Under the pieces are notes generated by a model. The model saw nothing but the letters and a program-made list of their open reading frames with translations, searched no databases and was not told the origin of the DNA. Below, piece by piece: positions 8,103-16,064 of a DNA stretch of 64,000 nucleotides. The position numbers and the translations under genes are program-made. Numbering within the stretch: the first letter of the stretch is position 1; each line of letters starts with the position of its first letter. Source of the stretch: Cupriavidus basilensis (lineage in GTDB: Bacteria > Pseudomonadota > Gammaproteobacteria > Burkholderiales > Burkholderiaceae); assembly GCF_000876015.1 (NCBI RefSeq), contig NZ_BBQM01000029.1, positions 62,001 through 126,000 of the forward strand. Direction: 5' to 3'.

Positions 8103-8633
8103 CTACGCCTGCTTCACGCACGCCGCGCATCTGCCGACCAGCGCGCTGCGCACCAGCGCCGGGCGCAATCCGCGCGCTGCCAGGCGGGCTTCCTGCATCG
8201 CCAGCAGCGTGGCGTCGAAGACCTCCTCGAAGCGGCCGCAGGCGGTGCAGAAGAAATGCTCGTGGACCGGCTGGTCCGCCAGTTCGTAGTAGTGAGACAG
8301 GGTATGGTCGCCGCCGGGCACCGAGACGCGCCAGAGCAGCCCGCATTCGGTGAGCTCGTAGAGCGCCGCGCGGAACGTGGAGAGCGCCATCCGGTAGGGC
8401 GATGCCATCATCAGCCGGCACAGGCCGTCCGCGGTCACGTGGCGGGACGGCGCCTCGCCGAGCACCAGCAGCACCGCGACCCTGCCCGGCGACACCGCGA
8501 CGCCGCGCGCGGCGAGCGCCTGCGCGGCCTGGCGGCCGGGCTCTCCCCACACGGCTTCGGGCGTGCCGTCCTTCGCGCCGGGGCGCGCGGCGGCGGGCCG
8601 GGGAGCGAAGCGGCGATCGGTTCTGGTGGACAT
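8103..8633 (-). CDS. Fur-family transcriptional regulator
   Basis: 176-residue metal-dependent regulator of the Fur superfamily. The winged-helix domain spans about 30-110 (VTADGLCRLMMAS, then STFRAALYELTECGLL). The dimerisation/metal domain contains HEHFFCTACGRFEEV and a second CxxC pair near the C-terminus (RCAACVKQA), together a structural zinc site. An N-terminal extension of about 25 Arg/Ala/Pro-rich residues is unusual. The ATG at 8633 is preferred over a TTG two codons upstream. It lies tail to tail with the haem/flavin gene set and may control it through the palindrome at 3206-3224. Whether it is Fur, Zur or PerR-like cannot be decided. Confidence 0.85.
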   Translation of the reverse strand: MSTRTDRRFAPRPAAARPGAKDGTPEAVWGEPGRQAAQALAARGVAVSPGRVAVLLVLGEAPSRHVTADGLCRLMMASPYRMALSTFRAALYELTECGLLWRVSVPGGDHTLSHYYELADQPVHEHFFCTACGRFEEVFDATLLAMQEARLAARGLRPALVRSALVGRCAACVKQA

Positions 8634-9168
8634 CGGCAACCGCGCGGCGCGCTACAGGAAGCGCGCCGCGAAGGGTGGCACGGACGACGGCGCGGCCCCG
8701 GCGGCGCGGACGATGGCGCCGCACCGGGCTGGTCGGGAAGGCATGGCAAGGCAGAGGCGGGATGCACCAGTCATGAAGCTCGGACTCACGGAGGATGGCC
8801 GGCGGGACCGGCCGGTAGGCAGCGTCCGACAGGCCGGCGAGGGCCGCGAACGGAGTCAGAGCAGGCTAATGTGGATCATGCGCAAGCTCAATGCGCGCAG
8901 CGGCCGGGAGCGAAAAGGCGGGACATATGCCCCGCCCGTCCGGGCCCTTTGCCGCGCCGCCACGGGCATCGCGGGCGGTGCCGCAGGCCCGCGGGACAAA
9001 TGTCCCGTGCCGCCGGAAGCGGCCATCCGCGCGGCTGCGGCGGCGGTCCGCGCCCGCGCGGCGCGCTGGCGGGCCGGCTTTTCCCACTAACGAGAATCAG
9101 TTACATTTAAAGCCCAGTCGGACCTCGCACGGATGGTGCCGAGGAGCTTGTCCCAGGAATCTCACTAC
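8634..9168. other. 535-bp intergenic region with a hairpin and two palindromes
   Basis: Separates the Fur-family gene (minus) from the LuxR-type gene (plus). Open frames here are Arg/Ala-rich and look non-coding. A perfect 10-bp stem with an 8-base loop spans 8641-8668, just upstream of the Fur-family start. Two further palindromes lie at 8917-8936 (GGCGGG-ACATATGC-CCCGCC) and 8992-9007 (CGGGACA-AA-TGTCCCG), about 110-170 bp before the LuxR-type gene. A GAGAATCA element near 9091 resembles a Fur half-site. Confidence 0.6.
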
Positions 9169-9678
9169 ATGTCACCCAGGCTTTTGCTGTTGCTCGCTTT
9201 CTTCCCCGCTTATCAGATATGGGATCTGAGCCAGATCTACCGCAACGTCGGCGTGCACTACCACCTGCTGGCGGAGACGGCCGCGACCATCGCGTTCGTG
9301 GCGATCCTGCTGGTCTTCATCCGCGAGCGGCAGCGGGTGGCGCGCGATTTCGCCGAGCTGCGCAACGCGGTGCGGGCCGGCGAGCGCGCCATGATGGAGC
9401 GCGACGCCGCCGCCCGGCAGAGCACGCGGCATTTCCTCGATCACATGCAGGAGCAGTTCGACGCCTGGAAGCTGACCCCGGCCGAGAAGGACGTGGCCCT
9501 GCTGCTGGTCAAGGGGCTTTCGCTGGAAGAGATCGCCGCGCTGCGCGAGAGCCGCGCCAAGACGGTGCGCCAGCATGCCGCCAACGTCTACGCCAAGGCG
9601 CGGCTCGAAGGGCGCCACCAGCTTGCCGCGTACTTCCTCGAGGACCTGATGGCGCCCACGCCCGCCTCCGGGAACTGA
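9169..9678 (+). CDS. Membrane-anchored LuxR-type helix-turn-helix regulator
   Basis: 169-residue protein with two N-terminal membrane helices (about 2-17 and 32-55), a charged linker (RERQRVARDFAELR), and a C-terminal LuxR-type DNA-binding domain (about 103-162: LTPAEKDVALLLVKGLSLEEIAALRESRAKTV, given in part). It lacks a receiver domain, so the signal probably comes through the membrane segments. The ATG at 9169 was chosen because it begins directly with the hydrophobic segment and has AGGAA upstream; an in-frame ATG at 9133 would add 12 residues. It is convergent with the antiporter gene. Its targets are unknown; the palindromes upstream may be autoregulatory. Confidence 0.75.
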   Translation: MSPRLLLLLAFFPAYQIWDLSQIYRNVGVHYHLLAETAATIAFVAILLVFIRERQRVARDFAELRNAVRAGERAMMERDAAARQSTRHFLDHMQEQFDAWKLTPAEKDVALLLVKGLSLEEIAALRESRAKTVRQHAANVYAKARLEGRHQLAAYFLEDLMAPTPASGN

Positions 9679-9695
9679 GCGCGCCGCGCGGCGCG

Positions 9696-11282
9696 TCAGC
9701 CGCGCGCGTCCTCCGCGGCGATCTCCTGCAGGTCCAAGTCGCGCTCGAGCACTTCCAGCACGTGGTCGTGGATCTGGCCCAGGCGATGCAGGCGCAGCAG
9801 TTCCGCGCGCCCCGCGGCGATGGCGGCCAGCACCACGCGGTAGTGCTCGGCGGCCACGCCGGCGCGCGAGGCCGTGTCGGCGCTGTAGCGCGCGGTGATG
9901 TCGGCGCGGTAGCGGTATTGCTCCAGCAGGCGCGGGTGGATCAGCGCGCCGCCGGCGTCGTAGGCCAGCGCTTCCACCGCCTTGAACTGGGCGGCCTCCA
10001 GGTGCGCCCACACCTGCGACTCGGTGAGGTGGGCCGGGTTGGTTTCCTCGGCGTCGCCCAGGCGCAGCGCGCGGATCAGCAGGCCGAGCGTGGAGCCCTG
10101 CAGCAGCACCGTCACCAGGATTACCGCGAAGGCCGCCGCCAGGATCAGGTCGCGGCCCGGGATCGATTCCGGCACCGACAAGGCGATCGCCAGCGTCACC
10201 ACGCCGCGCATGCCGGCCCAGGACAGCACGGCCGAGCCGGCCGCCGAATGCGGCCGCGCGGCGCGCCCGGCTAGCCGCGCGCAGGCGGCGCGCAGCCAGC
10301 CGGTGGCGAAGATCCACACGAAGCGCGACACCACCACCGCGGCGACCACCGCCGCCACCGGCAGCGCCAGCGTGTCGAACGCATGCGCCGCGCCGCCCAG
10401 GCGCGCCAGCACGCCGCGCAGCGACAGCCCCATCAGGATGAACACCAGCGCCTCCAGCAGGAACACCATCACCTGCCAGAACGCCGTGCCCTTGGCGCGG
10501 ATGCGCGCGGACAGCACCTCGTGCTGGCGCCAGCCCATGATCAGGCCGCAGGTCACGGTGGAGATCACGCCGGACACGTGCATCGATTCGCCGACCGTGT
10601 AGCTCAGCCACGGCGACAGCAGCGAGGCGGCGATCACGAGGTGGTCCACCCCCAGCGTGCGCTGCAGCGTGACCATCACCGCGCCGATGAAGCCGCCCAC
10701 CACCACGCCGCCCAGCCCGAGCACGGCGAACGAGGCCGAGGCCTGCCACAGGCTGAAGGCGCCGGTCAGCGCCGCGGCGATGGCGAAGCGGAACAGCACC
10801 AGCCCGGCGGCGTCGTTGAGCAGGCTCTCGCCTTCGAGCAGCGCCATCAGCCGGCGCGGCAGGCTCACGCGCTCCAGCACGGCCTTGGCCGCCACCGCGT
10901 CGGGCGGCGACACCACCGCGCCGAGCGCGAAGCAGGCCGCCCACGGCAGCGCCGGCAGCAGCCAGTGCGTGACCACGCCCACCGCCAGCGTGGTGAAGGC
11001 CACCGCGCCGATGGCCAGCCACAGGATGCCGCCCAGGTTGCGTCTGAAGTCTTCCCACACCGTGAAGTAGGCGCCGTCGAGCAGCAGCGGGGGCAGGAAG
11101 ATGATGAGGATGAGCTCGGGGTCGAACTCCAGCTGCGGCACGCCCGGCAGGAAGGCGATCGCCATGCCGCCGGCCAGCAGCGCCGCCGCGGGCGGCAGGT
11201 GCAGGCGCCGGGCCAGCAGCTCCAGCCCGATGATGACGCCGACCAGTACCAGGATGAACTCGAACGCCGATGCCGTGGACAC
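9696..11282 (-). CDS. CPA1-family Na+/H+ antiporter (NhaP-like)
   Basis: 528-residue monovalent cation/proton antiporter with about 12 membrane helices in the first 400 residues. Visible signatures include FLPPLLLDGAYF in the fourth helix region and EGESLLNDAAGLVLF with the ion-binding Asn-Asp pair. The last 120 residues form a soluble cytoplasmic tail with Tyr/His-rich helices. The GTG at 11282 is preferred because GAGGAA lies 9 bases upstream; an upstream extension of 13 codons has no hydrophobic or conserved content. It should exchange Na+ or K+ for H+ at the inner membrane. It stands alone, convergent with the LuxR-type gene. Confidence 0.9.
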   Translation of the reverse strand: MSTASAFEFILVLVGVIIGLELLARRLHLPPAAALLAGGMAIAFLPGVPQLEFDPELILIIFLPPLLLDGAYFTVWEDFRRNLGGILWLAIGAVAFTTLAVGVVTHWLLPALPWAACFALGAVVSPPDAVAAKAVLERVSLPRRLMALLEGESLLNDAAGLVLFRFAIAAALTGAFSLWQASASFAVLGLGGVVVGGFIGAVMVTLQRTLGVDHLVIAASLLSPWLSYTVGESMHVSGVISTVTCGLIMGWRQHEVLSARIRAKGTAFWQVMVFLLEALVFILMGLSLRGVLARLGGAAHAFDTLALPVAAVVAAVVVSRFVWIFATGWLRAACARLAGRAARPHSAAGSAVLSWAGMRGVVTLAIALSVPESIPGRDLILAAAFAVILVTVLLQGSTLGLLIRALRLGDAEETNPAHLTESQVWAHLEAAQFKAVEALAYDAGGALIHPRLLEQYRYRADITARYSADTASRAGVAAEHYRVVLAAIAAGRAELLRLHRLGQIHDHVLEVLERDLDLQEIAAEDARG

Positions 11283-11385
11283 GATGGGGGTTCCTCGCAA
11301 GGTGGCTGCGCCAGCCTGCAATACTACAGGCGCCGGCCCGCGCGATGCCGGCCGCGCCCGCAGGAACCGCCCGCCGCCCGCCGGC

Positions 11386-12387
11386 TCAGTCCTCGGCGAC
11401 GAAGCCGGTGGCCTCCACGATCGGCTTCCACGCGGCGCGCTCGACCTGGATGCGGTGGCGCGCGTCCTGCCCCGGCTTCGGCGCGACTTCCAGCCCCAGC
11501 GCTTCGAGCTTGGCGGCGGTGGCGGCGTTGCCCGAGGCGGCGATGAACATCTTCTCCACCCTGGCCACCACGTCCGGCGGCGTGCCGGCCGGCAGGAAGG
11601 CGCCGTACCAGCTGGTGGCGTACTCGTACTGGCCGAAGCCCTGCTCCTTGAGCGTGGGCACCTCGGGCAGCGCCTTGGCGCGGTGCGTGCCGCTCACGCC
11701 CAGGAACTGGAGCTTGCCGGCCTTGTACAGCGTCATCATGCTGGCCACCGCGTCCCAGCCGATCGAAACGTTGCCGCTGATCACGTCCACCAGCATCGGC
11801 GAGGCGCCGCGGTAGGCCGCCGGCGTGATGGCGACGCCGGCCGACTTGCCCAGCGCCACGGTGCCGAGGTGGCCGGCGCTGCCGATGGTGGCCAGGCCCA
11901 GGCTGGCGCCGGCCGGATTGCGGCGCGCCCACTCCACGTATTCCTTCATGTTCTTGTACGGCTGCTGCGCGCCGGCGGCCACCACGGTCGGCACGTCGGT
12001 CAGCACGGCGGCGGGCACGAGGTCCTTGTCGGCGTCGTAGCCGAGCTTCCTGTACGTGAGCGGGAAGATGGTGAACAGCGGCGACGGCCCGATGAAGACG
12101 GTCTTGCCGTCGGGCTTCGCGCGCTTGACGTAGTCCAGCGCCAGCCGCGCCGAGGCGCCCGGGCGGTTTTCCACGATCACCGTGCCTTGCCCGTCCTGGC
12201 GCAGTTGCTCGGCATAGAGCCGCGCCAGGCTGTCGGCCGCGCCGCCGGGCGCGTAGCCGACGACGATGCGCATCGGCTCGCCGCCGTCCGCGGCGTGCGC
12301 CGGCCGGGGCAGGGCGAGCACGGCGGCGGCGCAGGCCGGCAGCGCCAGGAGGTGGAGCGTGAGTTTGCGGCGGGAGGCTTGGATCAT
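11386..12387 (-). CDS. Bug/TctC-family periplasmic receptor
   Basis: 333-residue tripartite tricarboxylate transporter receptor (Bug family) that binds a small carboxylate or amide in the periplasm. A signal peptide of about 34 residues ends in PAHA-AD. Family motifs follow: MRIVVGYAPGGAADSLARL, ENRPGAS (near 80) and a C-terminal EATGFV. No TctA/TctB membrane partners are nearby, the usual state for the expanded Bug families of Burkholderiales. It lies 40 bp downstream of the amidase on the same strand, so the ligand may be the amidase substrate or product. The ATG at 12387 starts the signal peptide directly. Confidence 0.9.
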   Translation of the reverse strand: MIQASRRKLTLHLLALPACAAAVLALPRPAHAADGGEPMRIVVGYAPGGAADSLARLYAEQLRQDGQGTVIVENRPGASARLALDYVKRAKPDGKTVFIGPSPLFTIFPLTYRKLGYDADKDLVPAAVLTDVPTVVAAGAQQPYKNMKEYVEWARRNPAGASLGLATIGSAGHLGTVALGKSAGVAITPAAYRGASPMLVDVISGNVSIGWDAVASMMTLYKAGKLQFLGVSGTHRAKALPEVPTLKEQGFGQYEYATSWYGAFLPAGTPPDVVARVEKMFIAASGNAATAAKLEALGLEVAPKPGQDARHRIQVERAAWKPIVEATGFVAED

Positions 12388-12427
12388 GGCGCGGGCGGGG
12401 TCAGGTCGTTCGGGGGGGGGGAAGTCG

Positions 12428-13861
12428 TCAGGCTTGCGGCCACCGGCCCAGCAGGCCGTGCGCGGACTCGAACAGCGCGGCGGCGCGCAGCAGCGCCGCG
12501 TCGCCGCGGAACTGCCCGACCAGCTGGAAGCCGACCGGCAGGCCGTCGGCGGCAAAGCCGCTGTTCAGGCTGATGGCGGGGTGGCCGGTCATGTTGAACG
12601 GCATGGTCCACGGGAACCAGTGCGCGCGCACGTTCTCGTAGTGCTGGCCGTCGATGTCGATGGTGCCGAACAGGTCCTGCCCGAGCGGCAGCGCGGTGCG
12701 CGTGAGCGTGGGCATGGCGAGGAAATCCGCGCGCGCGAGCAGCGCCTGCACGCGCTGGAACAGCGCCGAGCGGTCGAACATGGCCTGCTGGTATTCGACG
12801 CCGCTGACCTGCGCGGCCGAGGCCACCTGCCGCAGGAAGGTGGCGCTGAGCTGCTCGCCGTGCTCGGCGGCGATGGCGGCGAAGCGCGCGCGCCAGACCG
12901 TGTGGTTGATCGCGCGCCAGATCGGCTCCACGTCGAAGCCTTCGCCGGAGAACGGCTCGAGCTCCGCGCCCAGGCCGGCCAGCCGCGCCAGGCTGGCTTC
13001 GAACGCGCGCGCCACCTCGGCCGCCACGGGCCGCCCCGGCGGCGCCAGGCAATGGAGGATGCGCTTGCCGCGCAGGTCGCCGCGCGCCTGCGCCGCCTCG
13101 ACGTAATCGGGTTTGGGCACGCCGATGGACCACGGGTCGCACGCGTGCTCGCCGGCCATGACCTGCATCATCAGGCCGGTGTCGGCCACCGTGCGCGTGG
13201 TCGGCGTGACGTAGGTCTGGTTGCCGAACAGGTCCTGCGCCTGGCTGTGCGGGATCACGCCGTTGCTCTGCTTGATGCCGACCACGCCGTTGCACGCGGC
13301 CGGGATGCGCGTGGAGCCGCCGCCGTCGGTGGCCACCGCCAGCGGGGCGATGCCGCTGGCCACCGCCACCGCCGCGCCGCCGCTGGAGCCGCCGCTGGTG
13401 CGCGCGGCGCTCCAGGCGTTGCGCGTGCGGCCGAACAGCGGCGAATCGGTCAGGCACTTGGAGCCGAACTCGGGCGTGGTGGTCTTGCCGATCAGGATGG
13501 CGCCCTGCGCGCGCAGGCGCGCCACGGCGACGGCGTCGGTGCCGGGGATGTTGTCGCGGTAGGGCGCCGCGCCGAAGGTGGTGCGCACGCCCTGCGTGTT
13601 GACCAGATCCTTGGCGGTAAACGGGATGCCGTGCAGCAGTCCCAGCGGCTTGCCGTCCATGACGGCCTGCTCGGCCGCGCGGGCCGCGTCCAGGGCCTGC
13701 TCGGCGCACAGCGTGATGAAGCAGTTCAGCTCGGGCTGCAGGCGCGCGGCGCGCTCCAGCACCGCCCGCATGAGTGCCACCGGCGAGACCTCCCGGCGCG
13801 CGATGCGGCCCTGGAGTTCGGTGGCGGACAGGAAGCAAAGCGCATCGCTCATATCGCTCAT
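12428..13861 (-). CDS. Amidase (amidase-signature family)
   Basis: 477-residue enzyme that hydrolyses carboxylic amides. The Ser-cis-Ser-Lys catalytic triad is readable: Lys84 in FTAKDLVNT, Ser159 in TSGGSSGGAA and nucleophile Ser183 in GGGSTRIPA, with the spacing expected for the family. The start ATG at 13861 has GGAGAAGC 8 bases upstream; a longer open frame towards the regulator was rejected. It is the first gene of an amidase-Bug receptor operon, divergent from a GntR gene with a 22-bp near-perfect palindrome between them. The substrate is unknown. No GatB/GatC partners are present, so a role in tRNA amidation is unlikely. Confidence 0.92.
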   Translation of the reverse strand: MSDMSDALCFLSATELQGRIARREVSPVALMRAVLERAARLQPELNCFITLCAEQALDAARAAEQAVMDGKPLGLLHGIPFTAKDLVNTQGVRTTFGAAPYRDNIPGTDAVAVARLRAQGAILIGKTTTPEFGSKCLTDSPLFGRTRNAWSAARTSGGSSGGAAVAVASGIAPLAVATDGGGSTRIPAACNGVVGIKQSNGVIPHSQAQDLFGNQTYVTPTTRTVADTGLMMQVMAGEHACDPWSIGVPKPDYVEAAQARGDLRGKRILHCLAPPGRPVAAEVARAFEASLARLAGLGAELEPFSGEGFDVEPIWRAINHTVWRARFAAIAAEHGEQLSATFLRQVASAAQVSGVEYQQAMFDRSALFQRVQALLARADFLAMPTLTRTALPLGQDLFGTIDIDGQHYENVRAHWFPWTMPFNMTGHPAISLNSGFAADGLPVGFQLVGQFRGDAALLRAAALFESAHGLLGRWPQA

Positions 13862-13941
13862 TGGCGAGCTTCTCCAGAAAACGTCTCGGAGCGGATCGGA
13901 GGCGCCGCCACGGCACGGCCGCGCCGGGGCGCCCGCACCAT

Positions 13942-13963
13942 TGGTTTCTGGATCCAGAATCCA
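13942..13963. promoter_or_regulatory. Palindromic operator between amidase and GntR genes
   Basis: A 22-bp palindrome with 10 of 11 paired positions; its core TTCTGGATCCAGAA is perfect. A -10-like TATAGT (13975-13980) of the GntR gene lies 11 bp downstream, so the site overlaps the -35 position. It is probably the binding site of the GntR protein encoded at 14057-14740. Confidence 0.6.
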
Positions 13964-14056
13964 TTCTTTGCGGCTATAGTAGACGTGTGTCATGCGCTTG
14001 TAAACTGCGCCGACAAAATCCGCACTTCCACTGCGCCGCGGCGCTCAGAGAGGCAA

Positions 14057-14740
14057 ATGGCAGAAACGTTCGAATGGCAGGGGCGCTTGCGCCTGGTGGA
14101 AGAGGTGGCGCAGGTGCTGCGCCAGCGCATCTACCGCGGCGTCTATCCGCCGGGCAAGGCGCTGCGCCAGGTGGAGATCTCCGAGGACCTGAAGATCAGC
14201 CGCACGCCGCTGCGCGAGGCGCTGCGCATGCTGGAGCGCGAAGGGCTGGTCAGCGCCGAGACCGCGCGCGGCGTCACCGTGGTCAGCGCGGACTTCCGGC
14301 AACTGATGGACGCCTACGCCCTGCGCGAAGTCATCGACGGCCTCGCGGCGCGGCTGGCCGCCGAGCGCGCCGGCAAGCTGGCGGGCCCGCCGCTGCGCGC
14401 CGTCATCGGCGCCCAGCGCGGCAGCCTGGCGCCGTGGCAGCCCGAGGCATACACGGTGGCCAACGTGGAATTCCACACCACCATCATCGGCCTGGCGTCG
14501 AACGAATACCTGGCGCGGCAGGTGCCGATCGTCCACATGACCTCGCAGGTGTTCGCGCCGCGCACCGTGTTCCCGCGCGACCGCGCGCTGGCGGCCATCG
14601 ACGAGCACGAGCAGATCGTGGCGGCCATCGAGAGCGCCGACGGCGACCGGGCGGAGCAGGTGGCGCGGCAGCACATCCGCAGTTCGATGGCGCGCCTCAG
14701 GGTGATGGCGCAGGCCGGCGCGGACGTGGCGCAGGCCTGA
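14057..14740 (+). CDS. GntR-family regulator, FadR/FCD type
   Basis: 227-residue repressor with an N-terminal winged helix (about 14-80: LRQVEISEDLKISRTPLREAL, in part) and a C-terminal all-helical FCD ligand domain (about 90-215) with the acidic/His metal-site pattern (EFHTTIIGLA, then EHEQIVAAIESAD and RQHIRSSMARL). The ATG has GAGAGGC 5 bases upstream. It diverges from the amidase-Bug operon across a strong palindrome and most probably represses it until the amide substrate or its acid product binds. Confidence 0.92.
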   Translation: MAETFEWQGRLRLVEEVAQVLRQRIYRGVYPPGKALRQVEISEDLKISRTPLREALRMLEREGLVSAETARGVTVVSADFRQLMDAYALREVIDGLAARLAAERAGKLAGPPLRAVIGAQRGSLAPWQPEAYTVANVEFHTTIIGLASNEYLARQVPIVHMTSQVFAPRTVFPRDRALAAIDEHEQIVAAIESADGDRAEQVARQHIRSSMARLRVMAQAGADVAQA

Positions 14741-14769
14741 AGGGAAAAGCCGGTTTCGGGCGTCCGGCG

Positions 14770-14904
14770 TCAGGACTGCCGGCGCTTCAGCGACGGCGCG
14801 GCATCCTGGCGCAGGGCCGGGTGATGCCGGCTCACGCTGCGCGCGCCGAGCAGCAGCGCGAGCAGAAAGACCAGGAGATACGCGGCAAACGTGATGACTT
14901 CCAT
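14770..14904 (-). CDS. Possible small single-span membrane protein
   Basis: 44-residue open frame beginning MEVITFAAYLLVFLLALLLG, one clear membrane helix, followed by a basic tail rich in Arg, Ser and His ending SLKRRQS. A GGG-containing element precedes the ATG at a plausible distance. Length and layout match many uncharacterised small membrane proteins. No function can be given, and chance coding is possible. Confidence 0.4.
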   Translation of the reverse strand: MEVITFAAYLLVFLLALLLGARSVSRHHPALRQDAAPSLKRRQS

Positions 14905-15030
14905 GCTCGACCCTTTGTTGTCGGTTCTGTTCTTGCGTCGAGCGTGAAGTATGCGCAAAGGCGCGGGCGGGGCGCTACCACACGGTGGTAGGGGGCCGCC
15001 GCCGCCGCGCCTCGCGCCTCGCGCCGGGCG

Positions 15031-15969
15031 TCAGGTCGCCTCGCGCTTGACCGCGCCGGTGGCGAAGAAGCTCTGCAGGTTCTCGAACACCAGGTCGGCC
15101 ATCGCCTGGCGGGTCTCGTTGGTGGCGCTGGCGATATGCGGCAGCAGCACCACGTTGTCCAGCGCGAACAGCGCGGGCGGCACCTGCGGCTCGTGCTCGA
15201 ACACGTCGAGCCCGGCGCCGGCGATGCGCTTGTGCGCCAGCGCGTCCACCAGCGCGGCCTCGTCCACCACCGTGCCGCGCGCGATGTTGATCAGGAAGCC
15301 GCGCGGCCCGAGCGCCTCGAGCACGCTGGCCGAGACCAGGTGGCGGGTTTCCGGCCCGCCGGCGGTGGCGATGACGAGGAAGTCGGCCCACTCGGCCAGC
15401 GCCGCCAGCGACGGCTCGTGGCGGTAGGTCAGGTCGGCCACCGGGCGGCGGCTGTGGTAGCGCACGTCCATGTCGAAGCCCAGCCCGCGCCGCGCGATCA
15501 CGCGGCCGATGCGGCCCATGCCGATGATGCCCATGCGCTTGCCGCTCACGCGCGTGCTCAGCGGGAACGCGCCGCTGGGCCATTCGCCGCGGCGCACGAA
15601 GCGGTCGGCCGCGCTGAAGCCGCGCGCCACGTCCATCAGCAGGCCGAACGCGGTGTCGGCCACGCAGTCGTTGAGCACGTCGGGCGTGTAGCCCACGGCG
15701 ATGCCGCGCGCGCGCGCGGCGTCGAGGTCGATCTTGTCCAGGCCCACGCCGAAGCTGGAGATGACCTTGAGCGCCGGCATGGCGTCCATCATGGCGGCGT
15801 CCACGCCGTTGGCGGCGCGCGTGGTCAGCGCCACGAACTCGCCGCCGCGCGCGGCCAGGAAGGCGGCGGGGTCGGTCTCGGCCCACAGCGGGTGGACGTC
15901 GTAGTGCTCGGCCAGGCTGGCTTCGAGCGCGGCCGGCAGGCGGCCGTGCTGGAGAAGGCGGTGTTTCAT
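15031..15969 (-). CDS. D-isomer-specific 2-hydroxyacid dehydrogenase
   Basis: 312-residue NAD(P)-dependent dehydrogenase of the glyoxylate/hydroxypyruvate reductase type. The Rossmann motif GIIGMGRIGRVIARRG is near residue 150, with an Arg-containing NADP-like pattern after it (YHSRRP). The catalytic trio is visible: Arg in NIARGTVVDE, Glu in DVFEHEP and His in LLPHIASAT. It is the third gene of a minus-strand set after an IlvD-type dehydratase and an RraA-like protein, separated by 95 bp. It may reduce a 2-oxo acid released by the aldolase step (glyoxylate, pyruvate or hydroxypyruvate). The exact substrate is unknown. Confidence 0.9.
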   Translation of the reverse strand: MKHRLLQHGRLPAALEASLAEHYDVHPLWAETDPAAFLAARGGEFVALTTRAANGVDAAMMDAMPALKVISSFGVGLDKIDLDAARARGIAVGYTPDVLNDCVADTAFGLLMDVARGFSAADRFVRRGEWPSGAFPLSTRVSGKRMGIIGMGRIGRVIARRGLGFDMDVRYHSRRPVADLTYRHEPSLAALAEWADFLVIATAGGPETRHLVSASVLEALGPRGFLINIARGTVVDEAALVDALAHKRIAGAGLDVFEHEPQVPPALFALDNVVLLPHIASATNETRQAMADLVFENLQSFFATGAVKREAT

Positions 15970-16064
15970 GAGAAGAGGTCCCTTGTGGTCGGTCGGGTTG
16001 GGGTGGGCGGAGCCGCGGTGGCTCCGTCTTGTGTCTTGGCGGCAGTGCTCTGCCTGGTCCCGGC

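Noticed and set aside
8563..9090. 175-codon plus-strand open frame upstream of the LuxR-type gene
   Set aside because: Low-complexity Arg/Ala protein with no motif, and it overlaps the Fur-family gene on the other strand.
9172..11058. Minus-strand open frame of 628 codons across the LuxR-type and antiporter genes
   Set aside because: Shifted-frame reading of the antiporter; its protein has no membrane helices or motifs.
12266..14056. Upstream extension of the GntR gene to nearly 825 codons
   Set aside because: The extension runs antisense over the amidase; the real ATG at 14057 has a ribosome binding site and starts the winged helix.
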